NCBI GenBank assembly: GCA_913777615.1
Contig: CAJYTK010000009.1
Location: 62,001-126,000, forward strand
Origin: an uncultured Agrobacterium sp.
Lineage (GTDB): Bacteria > Pseudomonadota > Alphaproteobacteria > Rhizobiales > Rhizobiaceae
Direction of reading: 5' to 3'
Length of the DNA stretch: 64,000 bases
Positions 1 through 9,400 of this stretch are shown here, in pieces. The position numbers were made by a program, and so were the translations under genes. Numbering within the stretch: position 1 is the stretch's first letter; the number at the start of each line of letters is the position of its first letter. The notes beneath the pieces are model-generated. The model saw only the letters and a program-made list of their open reading frames with translations, searched no databases and was not told the DNA's origin.

Positions 1-1
1 G

Positions 2-1369
2 AAAGAAGATTTTCGCCGTGAGCTTGCATCGTTTCTTTTCGAGAGCTCGCCGGATGCTTACTGCGTTCTGCGCGAAGGCAGGGTCGTCGCCTTCAACGAC
101 GCGTTCCAGAAAGCCCTTCGTCAGCCGGCCGACACGATCAATGGCCTGACGCCTCCGGATTTTTCGCCGGAACGTCAGCCGGATGGGGAACGCTCCGACC
201 AGAAGGCAAACGTGCATATCGGTCTGGCCATGAAGGAAGGATTTTCCCGCTTCGAATGGGAAGGACAGCGCCGCGACGGCAGCCTTTTCCAGGTTCAGGT
301 TACGCTCATTTCCTGGAAGCGGAACGATGAAACACTGCTGATCGTCGTCTGGCAGGACATTGAAGAAATGATCCGGCTGCGCAATGCCGAACGCCAGCGC
401 CAGGAACAGGCCGCACGGGAGGCAGAGGAAGACCGCGCGGCAATCGAGCAGCTGGCAGCAGGTCTTCGTCAGTTGGCCGATGGCAACTTGACACAACAGA
501 TCGACCGCGCCTTCTCCCCAAAGACCGATAGCCTCCGACAGAATTTCAACGTTGCCACAGAGCAATTGCGCGCGCTCGTCAGTGAGGTGTCGAACGCCGT
601 GACCTCGGTGCTGCATCGCTGTCGGGAGATTGGCTCCGCTTCCTCGGAACTGGCAGGTCGCACCGAGCGCCAGGCTGCAAGCATCGAAGAAGCGTCGGGA
701 GCACTTTCACAGATCGTCAATACCGTGAGCGATGCGGCGAGCGCCTCTCGGTCCGCCAAAAAGACGATCGCACTCGCCAGCAATGACAGCGGCGAAGGCC
801 ATGTGATTGTCGAGAAGGCAATCGCTGCCATGGAAGCCATCGACCGATCCTCCGGCGAAATCGCCAAGATCATCGGCGTCATCGATGAGATCGCCTTCCA
901 GACCAATTTGCTGGCCCTGAACGCCGGCGTGGAAGCCGCCCGTGCGGGTGAAGCGGGCAAGGGGTTTGCCGTGGTGGCGCAGGAAGTGCGCGAGCTTGCC
1001 CAACGCTCTGCGACAGCGGCCCGGGAAATCCGCGCGCTGATCACCACGTCGAGCCAATTGGTGGAAAATGGCGTCGGCCTCGTCAACGAAACAGGCTCGG
1101 CCCTTGGTCGCATCTCTGCCCACATTGCGCAGGTCGGCGGCTCCGTCGAAACCATCGAACGCTCCGCCAGTGACCAGGAAGCCGCCATTCGCGAAATCGA
1201 TAGCGTTATTGGACAGGTTGATCAGGTCACGCAGAAGAATGCGGCGATGGTGGAAGAAACGGCTGCGGCATCCAATGCGATGATCGACGAAATGGTGGAG
1301 ATCGCGCGCAAGCTGCAAAGTTTCCGCACCGCCGGTGCCGAGCAAAGCTCTCGCCGCTGGGCGGCCTGA
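2..1369 (+). CDS. Methyl-accepting chemotaxis protein, 5' end cut off by the window
   Basis: The reading frame is open from base 2, so the gene begins before the window; the GTG at 212 is internal to a PAS-like domain. In order the visible part has a PAS-like sensor domain (about bases 20-350), a charged helical linker, a HAMP-like segment (motif LADGNL, about 475-600) and a full MCP signalling domain. The hairpin tip reads [19 protein letters not shown], the contact region for CheA and CheW. No membrane segment is visible, but the missing N-terminus could carry one. The protein ends in RRWAA and lacks the xWxxF tail that tethers CheR, unlike the two MCPs downstream. The family signals ligand or redox state to the CheA kinase. 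Confidence 0.93.
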   Translation, partial: KEDFRRELASFLFESSPDAYCVLREGRVVAFNDAFQKALRQPADTINGLTPPDFSPERQPDGERSDQKANVHIGLAMKEGFSRFEWEGQRRDGSLFQVQVTLISWKRNDETLLIVVWQDIEEMIRLRNAERQRQEQAAREAEEDRAAIEQLAAGLRQLADGNLTQQIDRAFSPKTDSLRQNFNVATEQLRALVSEVSNAVTSVLHRCREIGSASSELAGRTERQAASIEEASGALSQIVNTVSDAASASRSAKKTIALASNDSGEGHVIVEKAIAAMEAIDRSSGEIAKIIGVIDEIAFQTNLLALNAGVEAARAGEAGKGFAVVAQEVRELAQRSATAAREIRALITTSSQLVENGVGLVNETGSALGRISAHIAQVGGSVETIERSASDQEAAIREIDSVIGQVDQVTQKNAAMVEETAAASNAMIDEMVEIARKLQSFRTAGAEQSSRRWAA

Positions 1370-1473
1370 CGGTTGAACGGCAACATGCTCGGCCACGTCG
1401 CGCAGACTGTTTAAAACATGCACTGGTTTAAGGGTGGAGTGACCGATTTTGGCATCTCCGCCCTTCTTATTAT

Positions 1474-1591
1474 GACTGACAGTCAGCGCGAAATGAGAAA
1501 GACGCCTGAAGGCTTCAGAAGCGAGGGCCATTGCTGATGGCTTGATGGCTAAAATCAAGATCTGCGGGACGCCGTGCTGTCGTCCCTTTTT
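1474..1591 (+). ncRNA. Candidate structured small RNA or 3' UTR ending in a terminator
   Basis: The 328 bases between the MCP and zinT hold no convincing ORF but several stem-loops. These are CTGA/TCAG at 1507-1518, GCCAT/ATGGC at 1527-1541 with a five-base loop, CTTGAT/ATCAAG at 1541-1559 (competing with the previous one), and a terminator GGGACG/CGTCCC at 1566-1586 followed by five T. A possible -10 (TATTAT, 1468-1473) would start a transcript of about 110 nt. There is no good -35. The RNA could equally be the long 3' tail of the MCP mRNA, since the terminator is about 200 bases after that stop codon. Confidence 0.33.
1566..1591 (+). terminator. Rho-independent terminator before zinT
   Basis: Six-base-pair stem GGGACG/CGTCCC with a nine-base loop, followed by TTTTT. 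It ends either the MCP transcript or an independent small RNA. Confidence 0.6.
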
Positions 1592-1664
1592 CAACACCCT
1601 TCCTATTATTTAAAGTTCCGGAAACGGACTTGCCACCTCCATGCTTTCCCGTTATGTCGCCTTT

Positions 1665-1680
1665 TGTTACGTTATTACAT
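1665..1680 (+). promoter_or_regulatory. Possible Zur operator upstream of zinT
   Basis: TGTTACGTTATTACAT is an imperfect inverted repeat (TGTTA ... TTACA) about 18 bases before the zinT start. It resembles the AT-rich TGTTATnnTATAACA type boxes of alphaproteobacterial Zur repressors, and ZinT genes are commonly derepressed by zinc starvation. The match is imperfect, so this is inferred mainly from the gene's function. Confidence 0.35.
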
Positions 1681-1697
1681 CACAATGAGGAAACACG

Positions 1698-2378
1698 ATG
1701 AAACTCACGCAAGCCCTCGCCCTTTCCGTTAGCTCGCTGCTGCTTCTGTCCGCCGCTGCGGTGGCGCAGGAGAAATCGGCACCATCGAAGTCCGAAACCC
1801 ACAATCACGCCCATAACCATTCCCATGGGCATTCACATGGTTCCAGCGACGTCTATAAGGGCTACTTTGAAGACAGCGCCGTTAAGGAACGCCCGCTCTC
1901 TGATTGGGAAGGCGATTGGCAGTCGGTTTATCCTTATCTCAAGGATGGCACGCTCGATCCGGTGATGCAGCACAAGGCCGAGCACGGCAAGAAGAGCGCC
2001 AAGGAGTTTCGTGAGGAATATGATGTCGGCTACAAGACCGACGTCAACCGCATCACCATCAAGGGTGAAGACGTAACCTTCTACCGTGACGGCAAGGCCA
2101 CCGAAGGCAAATATGCGAGCGACGGCTACGAGATCCTGACCTACAAGAAGGGCAATCGCGGCGTTCGCTACATCTTCAAGAAGACCGGCGGCGATGCATC
2201 CGCACCGCAATATATCCAGTTCAGCGACCACACCATCGCACCGCAAAAGGCTGGCCACTACCACCTTTACTGGGGTGACGACCGCGCCACGGTGCTGAAG
2301 GAACTCACCAATTGGCCGACCTACTACCCGTCGTCGCTGTCAGGCAAGGAAATTGTCCAGGAGATGCTTGAGCATTAA
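1698..2378 (+). CDS. zinT: ZinT family zinc-binding periplasmic protein
   Basis: The 226-residue protein has a signal peptide (hydrophobic residues 5-22, cleavage likely after AVA at 21-23). A histidine-rich stretch follows with alternating His at 35, 37, 39, 41, 43, 45 and 47, and then a ZinT/YodA lipocalin-like domain. The C-terminal HYHLYWG and the HKAEH motif contain the metal ligands expected of the family. ZinT binds Zn(II), also Cd(II), in the periplasm and passes zinc to the ZnuABC importer. The start has a good Shine-Dalgarno (GAGG, 1687-1690). The gene stands alone between two terminators, so it probably has its own promoter, perhaps under Zur. The znu genes are not in this window. 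Confidence 0.93.
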   Translation: MKLTQALALSVSSLLLLSAAAVAQEKSAPSKSETHNHAHNHSHGHSHGSSDVYKGYFEDSAVKERPLSDWEGDWQSVYPYLKDGTLDPVMQHKAEHGKKSAKEFREEYDVGYKTDVNRITIKGEDVTFYRDGKATEGKYASDGYEILTYKKGNRGVRYIFKKTGGDASAPQYIQFSDHTIAPQKAGHYHLYWGDDRATVLKELTNWPTYYPSSLSGKEIVQEMLEH

Positions 2379-2382
2379 ATGC

Positions 2383-2417
2383 AAAAGGGGCGCAGCCGAT
2401 AAGCTGCGCCCCTCTTT
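2383..2417. terminator. Bidirectional terminator shared by zinT and hemA
   Basis: Perfect ten-base-pair stem GGGGCGCAGC/GCTGCGCCCC (2387-2396 and 2403-2412) with a six-base loop. It has TCTTTT on the plus side and a run of A on the other, so it can stop both convergent genes. Confidence 0.85.
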
Positions 2418-2436
2418 TCATTCCACGTCTTGTTGA

Positions 2437-3654
2437 TCAGGCGACAGCGCGTGCGAGCGCGCAACGCGACCAGAGCTGATGAAGCGCTCCGACGAGCCGT
2501 TCCATATCCGCATCGGTGTGAAGTGGCGTCGGCGTGATGCGCAAACGCTCGGTCTTGCGCGGCACCGTCGGATAATTGATCGGCTGCACGTAGACACCGT
2601 GATCGTCGAGCAGGATATCGGAAATCCATTTGCACTTGGCGGCGTCGCCCACCATCACCGGAACGATATGGCTGGGATTGGTCATGTGGGGAATACCGGC
2701 AGCGTCCAGCATGGAGCGTAGCGTGCGCACGCGCTCCTGGTGACGGGCGCGCTCGAAGGGGCTCGCCTTCAAATGCTGAATCGATGCGACCGCTCCAGCT
2801 GCCAGAGACGGCGGAAGTGCGGTGGTGAAGATGAAGCCGGACGCAAACGAACGGATGAAATCGCAGAGCGCTTCCGAAGCCGCAATGTAACCACCCATCA
2901 CGCCGAAAGCCTTACCAAGCGTTCCTTCGATGATCGTCAGGCGATCCATCAGTCCTTCACGCTCGGCAATGCCGCCGCCACGAGGACCATACATGCCGAC
3001 CGCATGCACTTCGTCGAGATAGGTCATGGCGCCGTATTTATCGGCGAGATCACAGATTTCCTTGATCGGCGAAATATCGCCATCCATCGAATAGACAGAT
3101 TCGAAAGCGATCATCTTCGGCGCTGCGGGATCGGCGGCCTTCAACTTGGCTTCCAGATCGTCCAGATCGTTATGCTTCCAGATGACCTTCTCGCAGCGAC
3201 CATAGCGAATGCCTTCGATCATCGAGGCATGGTTCAGCGCATCCGAGAAGATGATGAGGCCGGGGATCTTCTGACCGAGCGTACCGAGGGTCGCCCAGTT
3301 GGAAATATAGCCGGAGGTGAAGATCAGCGCCGATTCCTTGCCGTGCAGGTCGGCCAGTTCGCGCTCGAGCTTGACGTGGTGGTGGTTGGTGCCAGAAATA
3401 TTCCGGGTGCCTCCCGCACCCGCGCCACAGTGATCGATGGCGGCCTTCATTGCCTCGATGACCTTTGGGTTCTGACCCATACCGAGATAGTCGTTGGAGC
3501 ACCAAACCGTGACATCGCGCTGTTCACCGTCGGCGGTGTAACGGGTTGCTTTCGGAAAGTGTCCCTGTTGTCGCTCGAGATCGGCAAAAACGCGGTAGCG
3601 ACCTTCCGAATGCAAGCCATCCAGCTCGGTCTTGAAAAATGCCTCGAAGTCCAT
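2437..3654 (-). CDS. hemA: 5-aminolevulinate synthase
   Basis: This is the ALAS (C4/Shemin pathway) enzyme, which condenses glycine with succinyl-CoA to 5-aminolevulinate, the first step of tetrapyrrole synthesis. It is a fold-type I PLP enzyme. The Lys that binds PLP is K248 in GTLGKAFG, the same number as in the Rhodobacter enzyme. The start chosen is the ATG at 3654 (MDFEAFF, 405 residues), preceded by GGAG at six bases; a TTG at 3708 would add 18 unlikely residues. The enzyme depends on succinyl-CoA, made by the TCA enzymes encoded later in the window. An FNR/FixK-type promoter lies upstream. Confidence 0.96.
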   Translation of the reverse strand: MDFEAFFKTELDGLHSEGRYRVFADLERQQGHFPKATRYTADGEQRDVTVWCSNDYLGMGQNPKVIEAMKAAIDHCGAGAGGTRNISGTNHHHVKLERELADLHGKESALIFTSGYISNWATLGTLGQKIPGLIIFSDALNHASMIEGIRYGRCEKVIWKHNDLDDLEAKLKAADPAAPKMIAFESVYSMDGDISPIKEICDLADKYGAMTYLDEVHAVGMYGPRGGGIAEREGLMDRLTIIEGTLGKAFGVMGGYIAASEALCDFIRSFASGFIFTTALPPSLAAGAVASIQHLKASPFERARHQERVRTLRSMLDAAGIPHMTNPSHIVPVMVGDAAKCKWISDILLDDHGVYVQPINYPTVPRKTERLRITPTPLHTDADMERLVGALHQLWSRCALARAVA

Positions 3655-3766
3655 TCCATGCTCCAGAATACGTGCAAGCGTTTTCGGCCCACCTCCTTGA
3701 ACCGTCAACCCCCTCGACGCCGATATCGAACCGATGCGTCAATTCGCCTCCACTTTTGAACCGTTC

Positions 3767-3815
3767 CAATATACTTATAAGAGTCTTGAGGAATGACAAA
3801 CTTGATTCATGTCAA
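3767..3815 (-). promoter_or_regulatory. FNR/FixK-type class II promoter of hemA
   Basis: On the plus strand TTGATTCATGTCAA at 3802-3815 matches the FNR/FixK box TTGAT-N4-ATCAA in all but one of the ten conserved positions. Reading towards hemA, a -10 hexamer TATAAG lies at 3779-3774. This predicts transcription from about 3767, exactly 41.5 bp from the box centre, which is class II activator geometry. The leader would be about 112 nt. Low-oxygen control of hemA by FNR/FixK family proteins is known in rhizobia; its use here is inferred. Confidence 0.65.
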
Positions 3816-3933
3816 ACCGCTAAAAAATTTGGAACCTTTTAATTCAGCCGCCGTTGAGTAGGGCACAATCGATTGGCCCGGGGAGCGCAGCCTTACAAGG
3901 GGGCTTCCAAAGAAACATTCGACTTGTTAGATA

Positions 3934-3966
3934 TCTGCGGCGGTCGGAGGTAGCAGTCGCCGCAGA
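3934..3966 (+). other. Stem-loop upstream of the glycine-zipper lipoprotein
   Basis: Perfect nine-base-pair stem TCTGCGGCG/CGCCGCAGA with a 15-base loop containing GGAGG. No T run follows, so it is not a terminator. The 368 bases between the hemA and lipoprotein starts otherwise hold only the hemA promoter and a short lipoprotein leader. Confidence 0.4.
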
Positions 3967-4022
3967 CTTATTGGGACGCCTACCGAGAGCCATCGAGCTC
4001 AAATGTAACGTGGAGAGAGTTC

Positions 4023-4274
4023 ATGAAAAAGGCTGTTATTTTTGCTGTTATGGGTCTGGCGCTGGCAAGCTGCACGCAGACTGAAAAGACCACCGGCGGC
4101 GGCGCGGTGATCGGCGCACTGGCTGGCGGCGCAATTACCGGTAACGTCCGTGGCGCAGCGGTTGGCGGCCTCATCGGCGGCGCAACCGGTTACCTGATCG
4201 GCCGCGCTTCCGAGCCTGGCTACTGCTACTACCGTGACCAGTACGGCCAGCGCTACACGGCACGTTGCCGCTAA
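4023..4274 (+). CDS. Small glycine-zipper lipoprotein
   Basis: The 83-residue protein has a lipoprotein signal with lipobox L14-A15-S16-C17. A glycine-zipper segment follows (about residues 25-60, repeated GAxxGGxxG spacing), and then a short tail rich in Tyr and Cys. The family belongs to the 17 kDa antigen / SlyB / Rickettsia-type outer-membrane lipoproteins, whose glycine-zipper helices pack against membranes; no enzymatic role is known. The start has GGAGAG seven bases upstream. It is monocistronic, ending in a strong terminator. Confidence 0.85.
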   Translation: MKKAVIFAVMGLALASCTQTEKTTGGGAVIGALAGGAITGNVRGAAVGGLIGGATGYLIGRASEPGYCYYRDQYGQRYTARCR

Positions 4275-4294
4275 CAGCGTGACAGAATTGCATC

Positions 4295-4325
4295 AAAAGC
4301 CCCGGCAATCGTCGGGGCTTTTTTT
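4295..4325 (+). terminator. Rho-independent terminator of the lipoprotein gene
   Basis: Stem GCCCCG/CGGGGC (4299-4304 and 4313-4318), extended by A-T pairs, with an eight-base loop and seven T. Confidence 0.88.
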
Positions 4326-4445
4326 GTTTCCCCGCATTGGCCCTTTTTTGGGGTGCCCCTCCTTGTCTAATTATGATTAAATTTGCGCATTAACGAAGGA
4401 TAAACGGGCAGGAGCAATAATAAATGCTCAACCATAAAGCACCGC

Positions 4446-6374
4446 ATGCCGAAAAAACGGACTGACCAACGGAAGAGTATAGCGTACTGGAGGGCAGGCA
4501 CTGCATTGGCGGTGGCGGCAGCCATGAGCGTTTATCCCGTCTTCGTTCGCGAAGCCTTCGCTTTGAAGATCTTCGGCATCCAGCTATGGGGCTCGGACAA
4601 GGACGAGGCAAACGAAGTTCTCGATCCCGTCCGCTTTACCGTGACGCTCAATACGCCGGGAGCAGACAGCAAACTCAGAGACAGTCTGGAAAACAGCTCC
4701 CTGATGGTGACCGAGCCGGAAAAGCCGGCATCGGGCGATCTCGGCCTGCTCATTCGCGCCAAGGACGACCGCGACCGGTTGATCGCCGCACTTTACGAGA
4801 ATGCCCGCTATGGCGGTATCGTTACGGTCAAGATCGCCGGGCGGGATATTGATTCCATTCCGCCCAATCCGACATTCAACAGAGCAGGCCCCGTGCCGGT
4901 TGTAATCGATGTGACGCCGGGCCCGGTCTTCAAGCTCGGAACGGTCAGGCTGCAAGGCGATATCACGGGGCACGACCCCGCAGATTACGGTCTGGTAACC
5001 GGCGGCGACGCGGGCTCGCTTGCCATCATCCGCGCAGGCAACAAACTGATAGACGACCTGAAGGCGGAAGGTCGCCCGCTGGCAAAGCTCACAAAGCGCG
5101 AGGCGGTGGCAAACCACGCCACCAACACGGTGGATCTGACCATGGTGGCCGAAGGTGGCCCGGTGGCGCCGCTGGGAGACGTGGCGGTCAAGGGCGACAA
5201 GGCCGTCGATCCGGACTTCATCCGTCGTTACTCACGCCTCAACAGCGGAGAGCCCTATTCGCCGGACAAGCTGCGCAAGGCCTCCGACAGGCTGCGCAAA
5301 CTCGGCGTGTTTTCCAGCGTCGCAATCAAGGAAGCCAATACGCTTGCACCCAATGGCAGCCTTCCTTTGACCATCGAGGTTTCCGAAGGCAAATTTCGCT
5401 ATTTTGGCGTGGGCGCGCAATATTCGACGACGGAAGGAGCAGGCTTGCAGGGCTATTGGGGCCACCGCAACCTGTTCGGCAAAGCCGAATCGCTTCGCAT
5501 CGAGGGTGCCGTGACGCGCCTTGGCGAGGCATCGACCGTTCAGGACATAGACTATTCCGCCGGCATTATCTTTACCAAGCCCGGAATCTTCAATCCGCAG
5601 ACGACCTTTACCGCAAGCCTCAAGGCCAAGACCGAGCACCCCGACAGCTATGATGCGCAGACGGTGACCGGATATGGCGGATTCGCGTATGATTTCAACG
5701 ATTACGATACAGCAGCAGCCGGTCTCGAAGTCGAATGGGCGAGCACCGAAGACGCTTTCGGCACGAATGATTATCTGACGACCTCTGTGCCGTTGGAGTT
5801 CGTGCGAGACAGGCGCAATGACAAGCTGAACCCGACCGATGGTTTCCGCGCATCGATTTCCGCCAAACCGAGCTATGAAGCGCTGAACGGTACCATCTTC
5901 TCGTCGTTCGAGGCATCGACCACCGGCTACAAGGGCCTGGGCTCGGACGATCAGGTGGTGCTGGCCGGCAAGATCGCAGGCGGCGTTCTCTTCGGCGGCG
6001 GTTCGCTTGAGGACATTCCCACGACACGCCGCTTCTTCGCTGGCGGCGGCGGCTCTGTGCGCGGTTACAGCTATCAGGAGATCTCGCCCTATGATGTCAA
6101 TGGCAAGGCCACCGGCGGCCGGTCCTATGTCGTCACCTCGCTTGAAGCGCGTGTGAAGGTGACGGAAACCATTGGCATTGTTCCCTTCATCGATGCGGGC
6201 GTGGTTTCCTCCGAAGTCACACCGGATTTTTCTGATATTCGCGCAGGTGCCGGCATCGGTCTTCGCTATGCGACACCGTTCGGGCCTCTGCGTCTTGATG
6301 TCGCCATGCCGCTGGAAAAATATCCGAGCGGCAGCAGTTTCGGCATTTACGCCGGCATCGGACAATCCTTCTGA
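4446..6374 (+). CDS. tamA: Outer-membrane assembly protein TamA (Omp85 family)
   Basis: The 642-residue protein has a hydrophobic N-terminal export signal (about residues 16-35, possible cleavage after AFA at 38-40). POTRA-like repeats follow up to about residue 340, and then a C-terminal 16-strand Omp85 barrel. The conserved VRGY motif of loop 6 is at about residues 538-541. TamA sits in the outer membrane and works with TamB in assembling outer-membrane proteins and, in newer models, in phospholipid transport. tamB follows after 86 bases, the usual pairing. The start ATG has only a distant GGAG, so the exact N-terminus is somewhat uncertain. Confidence 0.93.
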   Translation: MPKKRTDQRKSIAYWRAGTALAVAAAMSVYPVFVREAFALKIFGIQLWGSDKDEANEVLDPVRFTVTLNTPGADSKLRDSLENSSLMVTEPEKPASGDLGLLIRAKDDRDRLIAALYENARYGGIVTVKIAGRDIDSIPPNPTFNRAGPVPVVIDVTPGPVFKLGTVRLQGDITGHDPADYGLVTGGDAGSLAIIRAGNKLIDDLKAEGRPLAKLTKREAVANHATNTVDLTMVAEGGPVAPLGDVAVKGDKAVDPDFIRRYSRLNSGEPYSPDKLRKASDRLRKLGVFSSVAIKEANTLAPNGSLPLTIEVSEGKFRYFGVGAQYSTTEGAGLQGYWGHRNLFGKAESLRIEGAVTRLGEASTVQDIDYSAGIIFTKPGIFNPQTTFTASLKAKTEHPDSYDAQTVTGYGGFAYDFNDYDTAAAGLEVEWASTEDAFGTNDYLTTSVPLEFVRDRRNDKLNPTDGFRASISAKPSYEALNGTIFSSFEASTTGYKGLGSDDQVVLAGKIAGGVLFGGGSLEDIPTTRRFFAGGGGSVRGYSYQEISPYDVNGKATGGRSYVVTSLEARVKVTETIGIVPFIDAGVVSSEVTPDFSDIRAGAGIGLRYATPFGPLRLDVAMPLEKYPSGSSFGIYAGIGQSF

Positions 6375-6460
6375 GGAAGGAGCGTTCAAAAACGCCGGGC
6401 TTTGCGCCGCAGTAAACCCAACCCTGTCACGACGACCAAGCGAAGTGTAGATTGTCCTTT

Positions 6461-9400
6461 ATGAACATGCTGATTCGATTGCTGAAGTGGTTCGCCTGCA
6501 TCGCACTCGGGGCCGTCGCGCTTCTTGTGGTCGTGTTGCTGTTTTTTGGCTTGAGCCCCTTCGGCGCGCGATTCCTTGCAAACGAGGTGTCTCGCATTGC
6601 TTCCAGCACGGACCAGACGATCACTATCTCGCCACCGAAGGGTCTGCTGACCGGCAGATTGAGACTGGATAACGTCACCATTGCCGATCGTGAAGGCAGC
6701 TATGCGACACTCGACGGTGTGGAGCTCGACTGGTCGCCGCTCGATCTCCTGACAGGAACGTTTCACGCCGAACGGCTGACGGCTGCCAATATCCGTGTCG
6801 ACCGGGCACCGCTGCCAGCATCGCAACAGGCAGAGCCAAGCTCCGGCAGCTTCTCCCTTCCCCTGAAAGTGACCGTCGACGATCTGTCGCTTCCCAACAT
6901 CGAGCTTGGCGAGAAGCTGGCCGGACGCGCCTTCGCTCTGTCGGCATCGGGCCATGGCTATGCCACCTCCGACACCATCACGGCGTCGCTCTCAGCCTCC
7001 CGCAAGGATGAGCAGCGCGCGTCGATAGATGCGGATCTGGCCTATATCCCGGCTGAAAACGTGCTGAAACTTCAGGCGCTGCTGAACGAGCCGGAGGGTG
7101 GCCTGCTTGCAAACCTTCTGCGTCTACCGGGCGCGCCTGCGGTCTCCATAAAGCTCAGCGGCGAAGGCCCTCTCTCCGACTGGTCGGGGAAACTCGCCGG
7201 TTCCGTTTCCGGAAACGAAGTCGTCGCGCTCAATGGCCACCACAGCCTGGCGCAGGACGGAACGCGGCGCGTGACGCTGCAAGGCGGCGGTCATCCGGAT
7301 CGGCTGTTGCCGCCGCTGGTGCGCCAGCTCTTCAGCGGAGAAACGAAGATCGACCTGGCCGCGACCATGTCGCCGGAAGGTCGTATCAGTGTCGAGAACG
7401 GCAATCTGGAAACCGGCGCGCTGATACTCACGGCATCCGGCAGCGTCGATCCCCAGGGCCAGAACGACCTTTCCGCCAATCTGATCGGAACCAACGGACC
7501 CGTCGATATCCGCCTGCCGCTGGCGGATGGCGAGCTCCAGGCGCTGGTGGATGGCATTGACCTCAGCCTGCGCGGCAACGCCGACGCAGCACGCCTGAAC
7601 ACCGTCGCCTCGCTTCGTTCTCTCAAGGTGCCACAGGGTACCCTTCAGGGCGTGAAGCTTACCGCAGCCAGCGAAGATCTCGACGTGGCGAGCATGACCG
7701 GCACGATCCGTACCCTGCTGTCGGTCGATCAGTCGGCGCTGACCTCGCCGGACCTGGAGCGCATCGTCAAGGCTCCGTTAAAGCTCAGCGCACCGCTGCG
7801 CGTCTCGCCACAGACCATCGCCTTTGAAGGCGCAACGCTCGAAAGCGCCAGCATCGGCGGAACGGCAAGCGGCGCCTATGATCTTTCGGCTGGAAAAGTC
7901 TCGTCGAACCTGCGCCTCTTCGTTCTGCCGTCCGTGCTTCCCCCGGCGCTGGCGGAAAAATTCGACGGCACGATTGCGATCAACGGCTATGTCGAGAGCC
8001 TGATGGGCGGCGCGACAAGTCTAGAGAACCTCGTCATCAAGTCCACCACGCTCGAAGCCAATGGCGGCGTGTCGCTCGACAATGGCGCGATCGCCGCCAA
8101 ACTCTCCGGTCGGCTGCCGGCATTGGAGAAGTTGTCGCCGCAGGCCGCCGGTTCACTCGATTTCTCTCTTCAGGCAAACGGACCGATCAGCGCTGCCGAC
8201 TTCACCGCAGATATCTCTGCGGCGCGCGCCACGCTTGCGGGACGTTCGCTGCAATCGCTGAAGGTTTTGGCGAGTGGCAAGGCGGATGTGGCCGCGCCGC
8301 AGGCCAAGTTTCAAGCGACCGGCACACTGGACAACCAGCCGATCGACGCCTCTGCCGCGCTGGTGCAGACGGGCGAAGGCACCGCCATTCCGGAGCTGAA
8401 CGTCAAGGTCGGCCCCAACGTGATGACGGGCAAGCTGCAACTGACGCCGCAATTCCTGCCGTCCGGCGCTCTGTCTTTCGATTTTCCCGATATCTCGCTT
8501 CTGGCAGCGCTTGCCGCCCAGCAAGCGAGCGGCGACCTGAAGGGCGATATCGCCATCAGCAACGCCGATGGCAAGATTGCCGCCACCATTCGCGCCAATG
8601 GCAAAACGATCCGCAAGGACACGACAGCAATTTCCGGATTGGTTGCCGACCTCAAGGTGGACGATCTCCTGGCTCTGGCCATCAACGGCACGGTGAAGGC
8701 GCAGAGCATCAATGCCGGTGCAGCAGCACTCTCAGGTCTCGAACTCGATATCGATCACGCAGCAAATGCCACGACATTCGATCTCAATGGCCGCTATGAC
8801 AATGCCCCGCTGGTGCTGAAAGGCCGGGCAGACACCGGCGCTTCGCCCATGCGCGTCGCTTTGGAAAGCTTTTCCGCCACGCCGCGCGGCATCCCCGTTC
8901 GCCTTGCCGCTCCGAGCGTCATCACGGTGGAGAATGGCAATGCGCGCATATCCGGGTTGACCATCCAGACCGGCAACGGTCGGGTCGAAGTCAACGGTAG
9001 CGCCGGATCGACGCTCGACGTCAATGCCGCCATACGCGCCCTTCCGGCCAGTCTCGCCAATGCCTTTTCACCTGGGCTCGATGCGGCAGGCACCATTTCC
9101 GGCACGGTTGTCGCCAAGGGTTCGGCCGCAGATCCCGCCATCGATTACGATCTGACCTGGTCCGATGCAGCTATTGCCCAGACGCGCGCCGCAGGGCTCG
9201 GCGCGCTGGGGATCAAGGCCAATGGCCGCTTTGCCAACCAGTCGCTCCAACTCGATACCAGCCTGACAGGCGGCGGTGGGCTGACGGTTTCCGGCGGCGG
9301 TACGCTTGGCCTTTCCGGCAACCGCCCGCTTGCCATGAGCTTCAAGGGGCAACTGCCCTTTGCCGCGCTTGCGGCCCAAACATCCGAACAGGGCCTGGTC

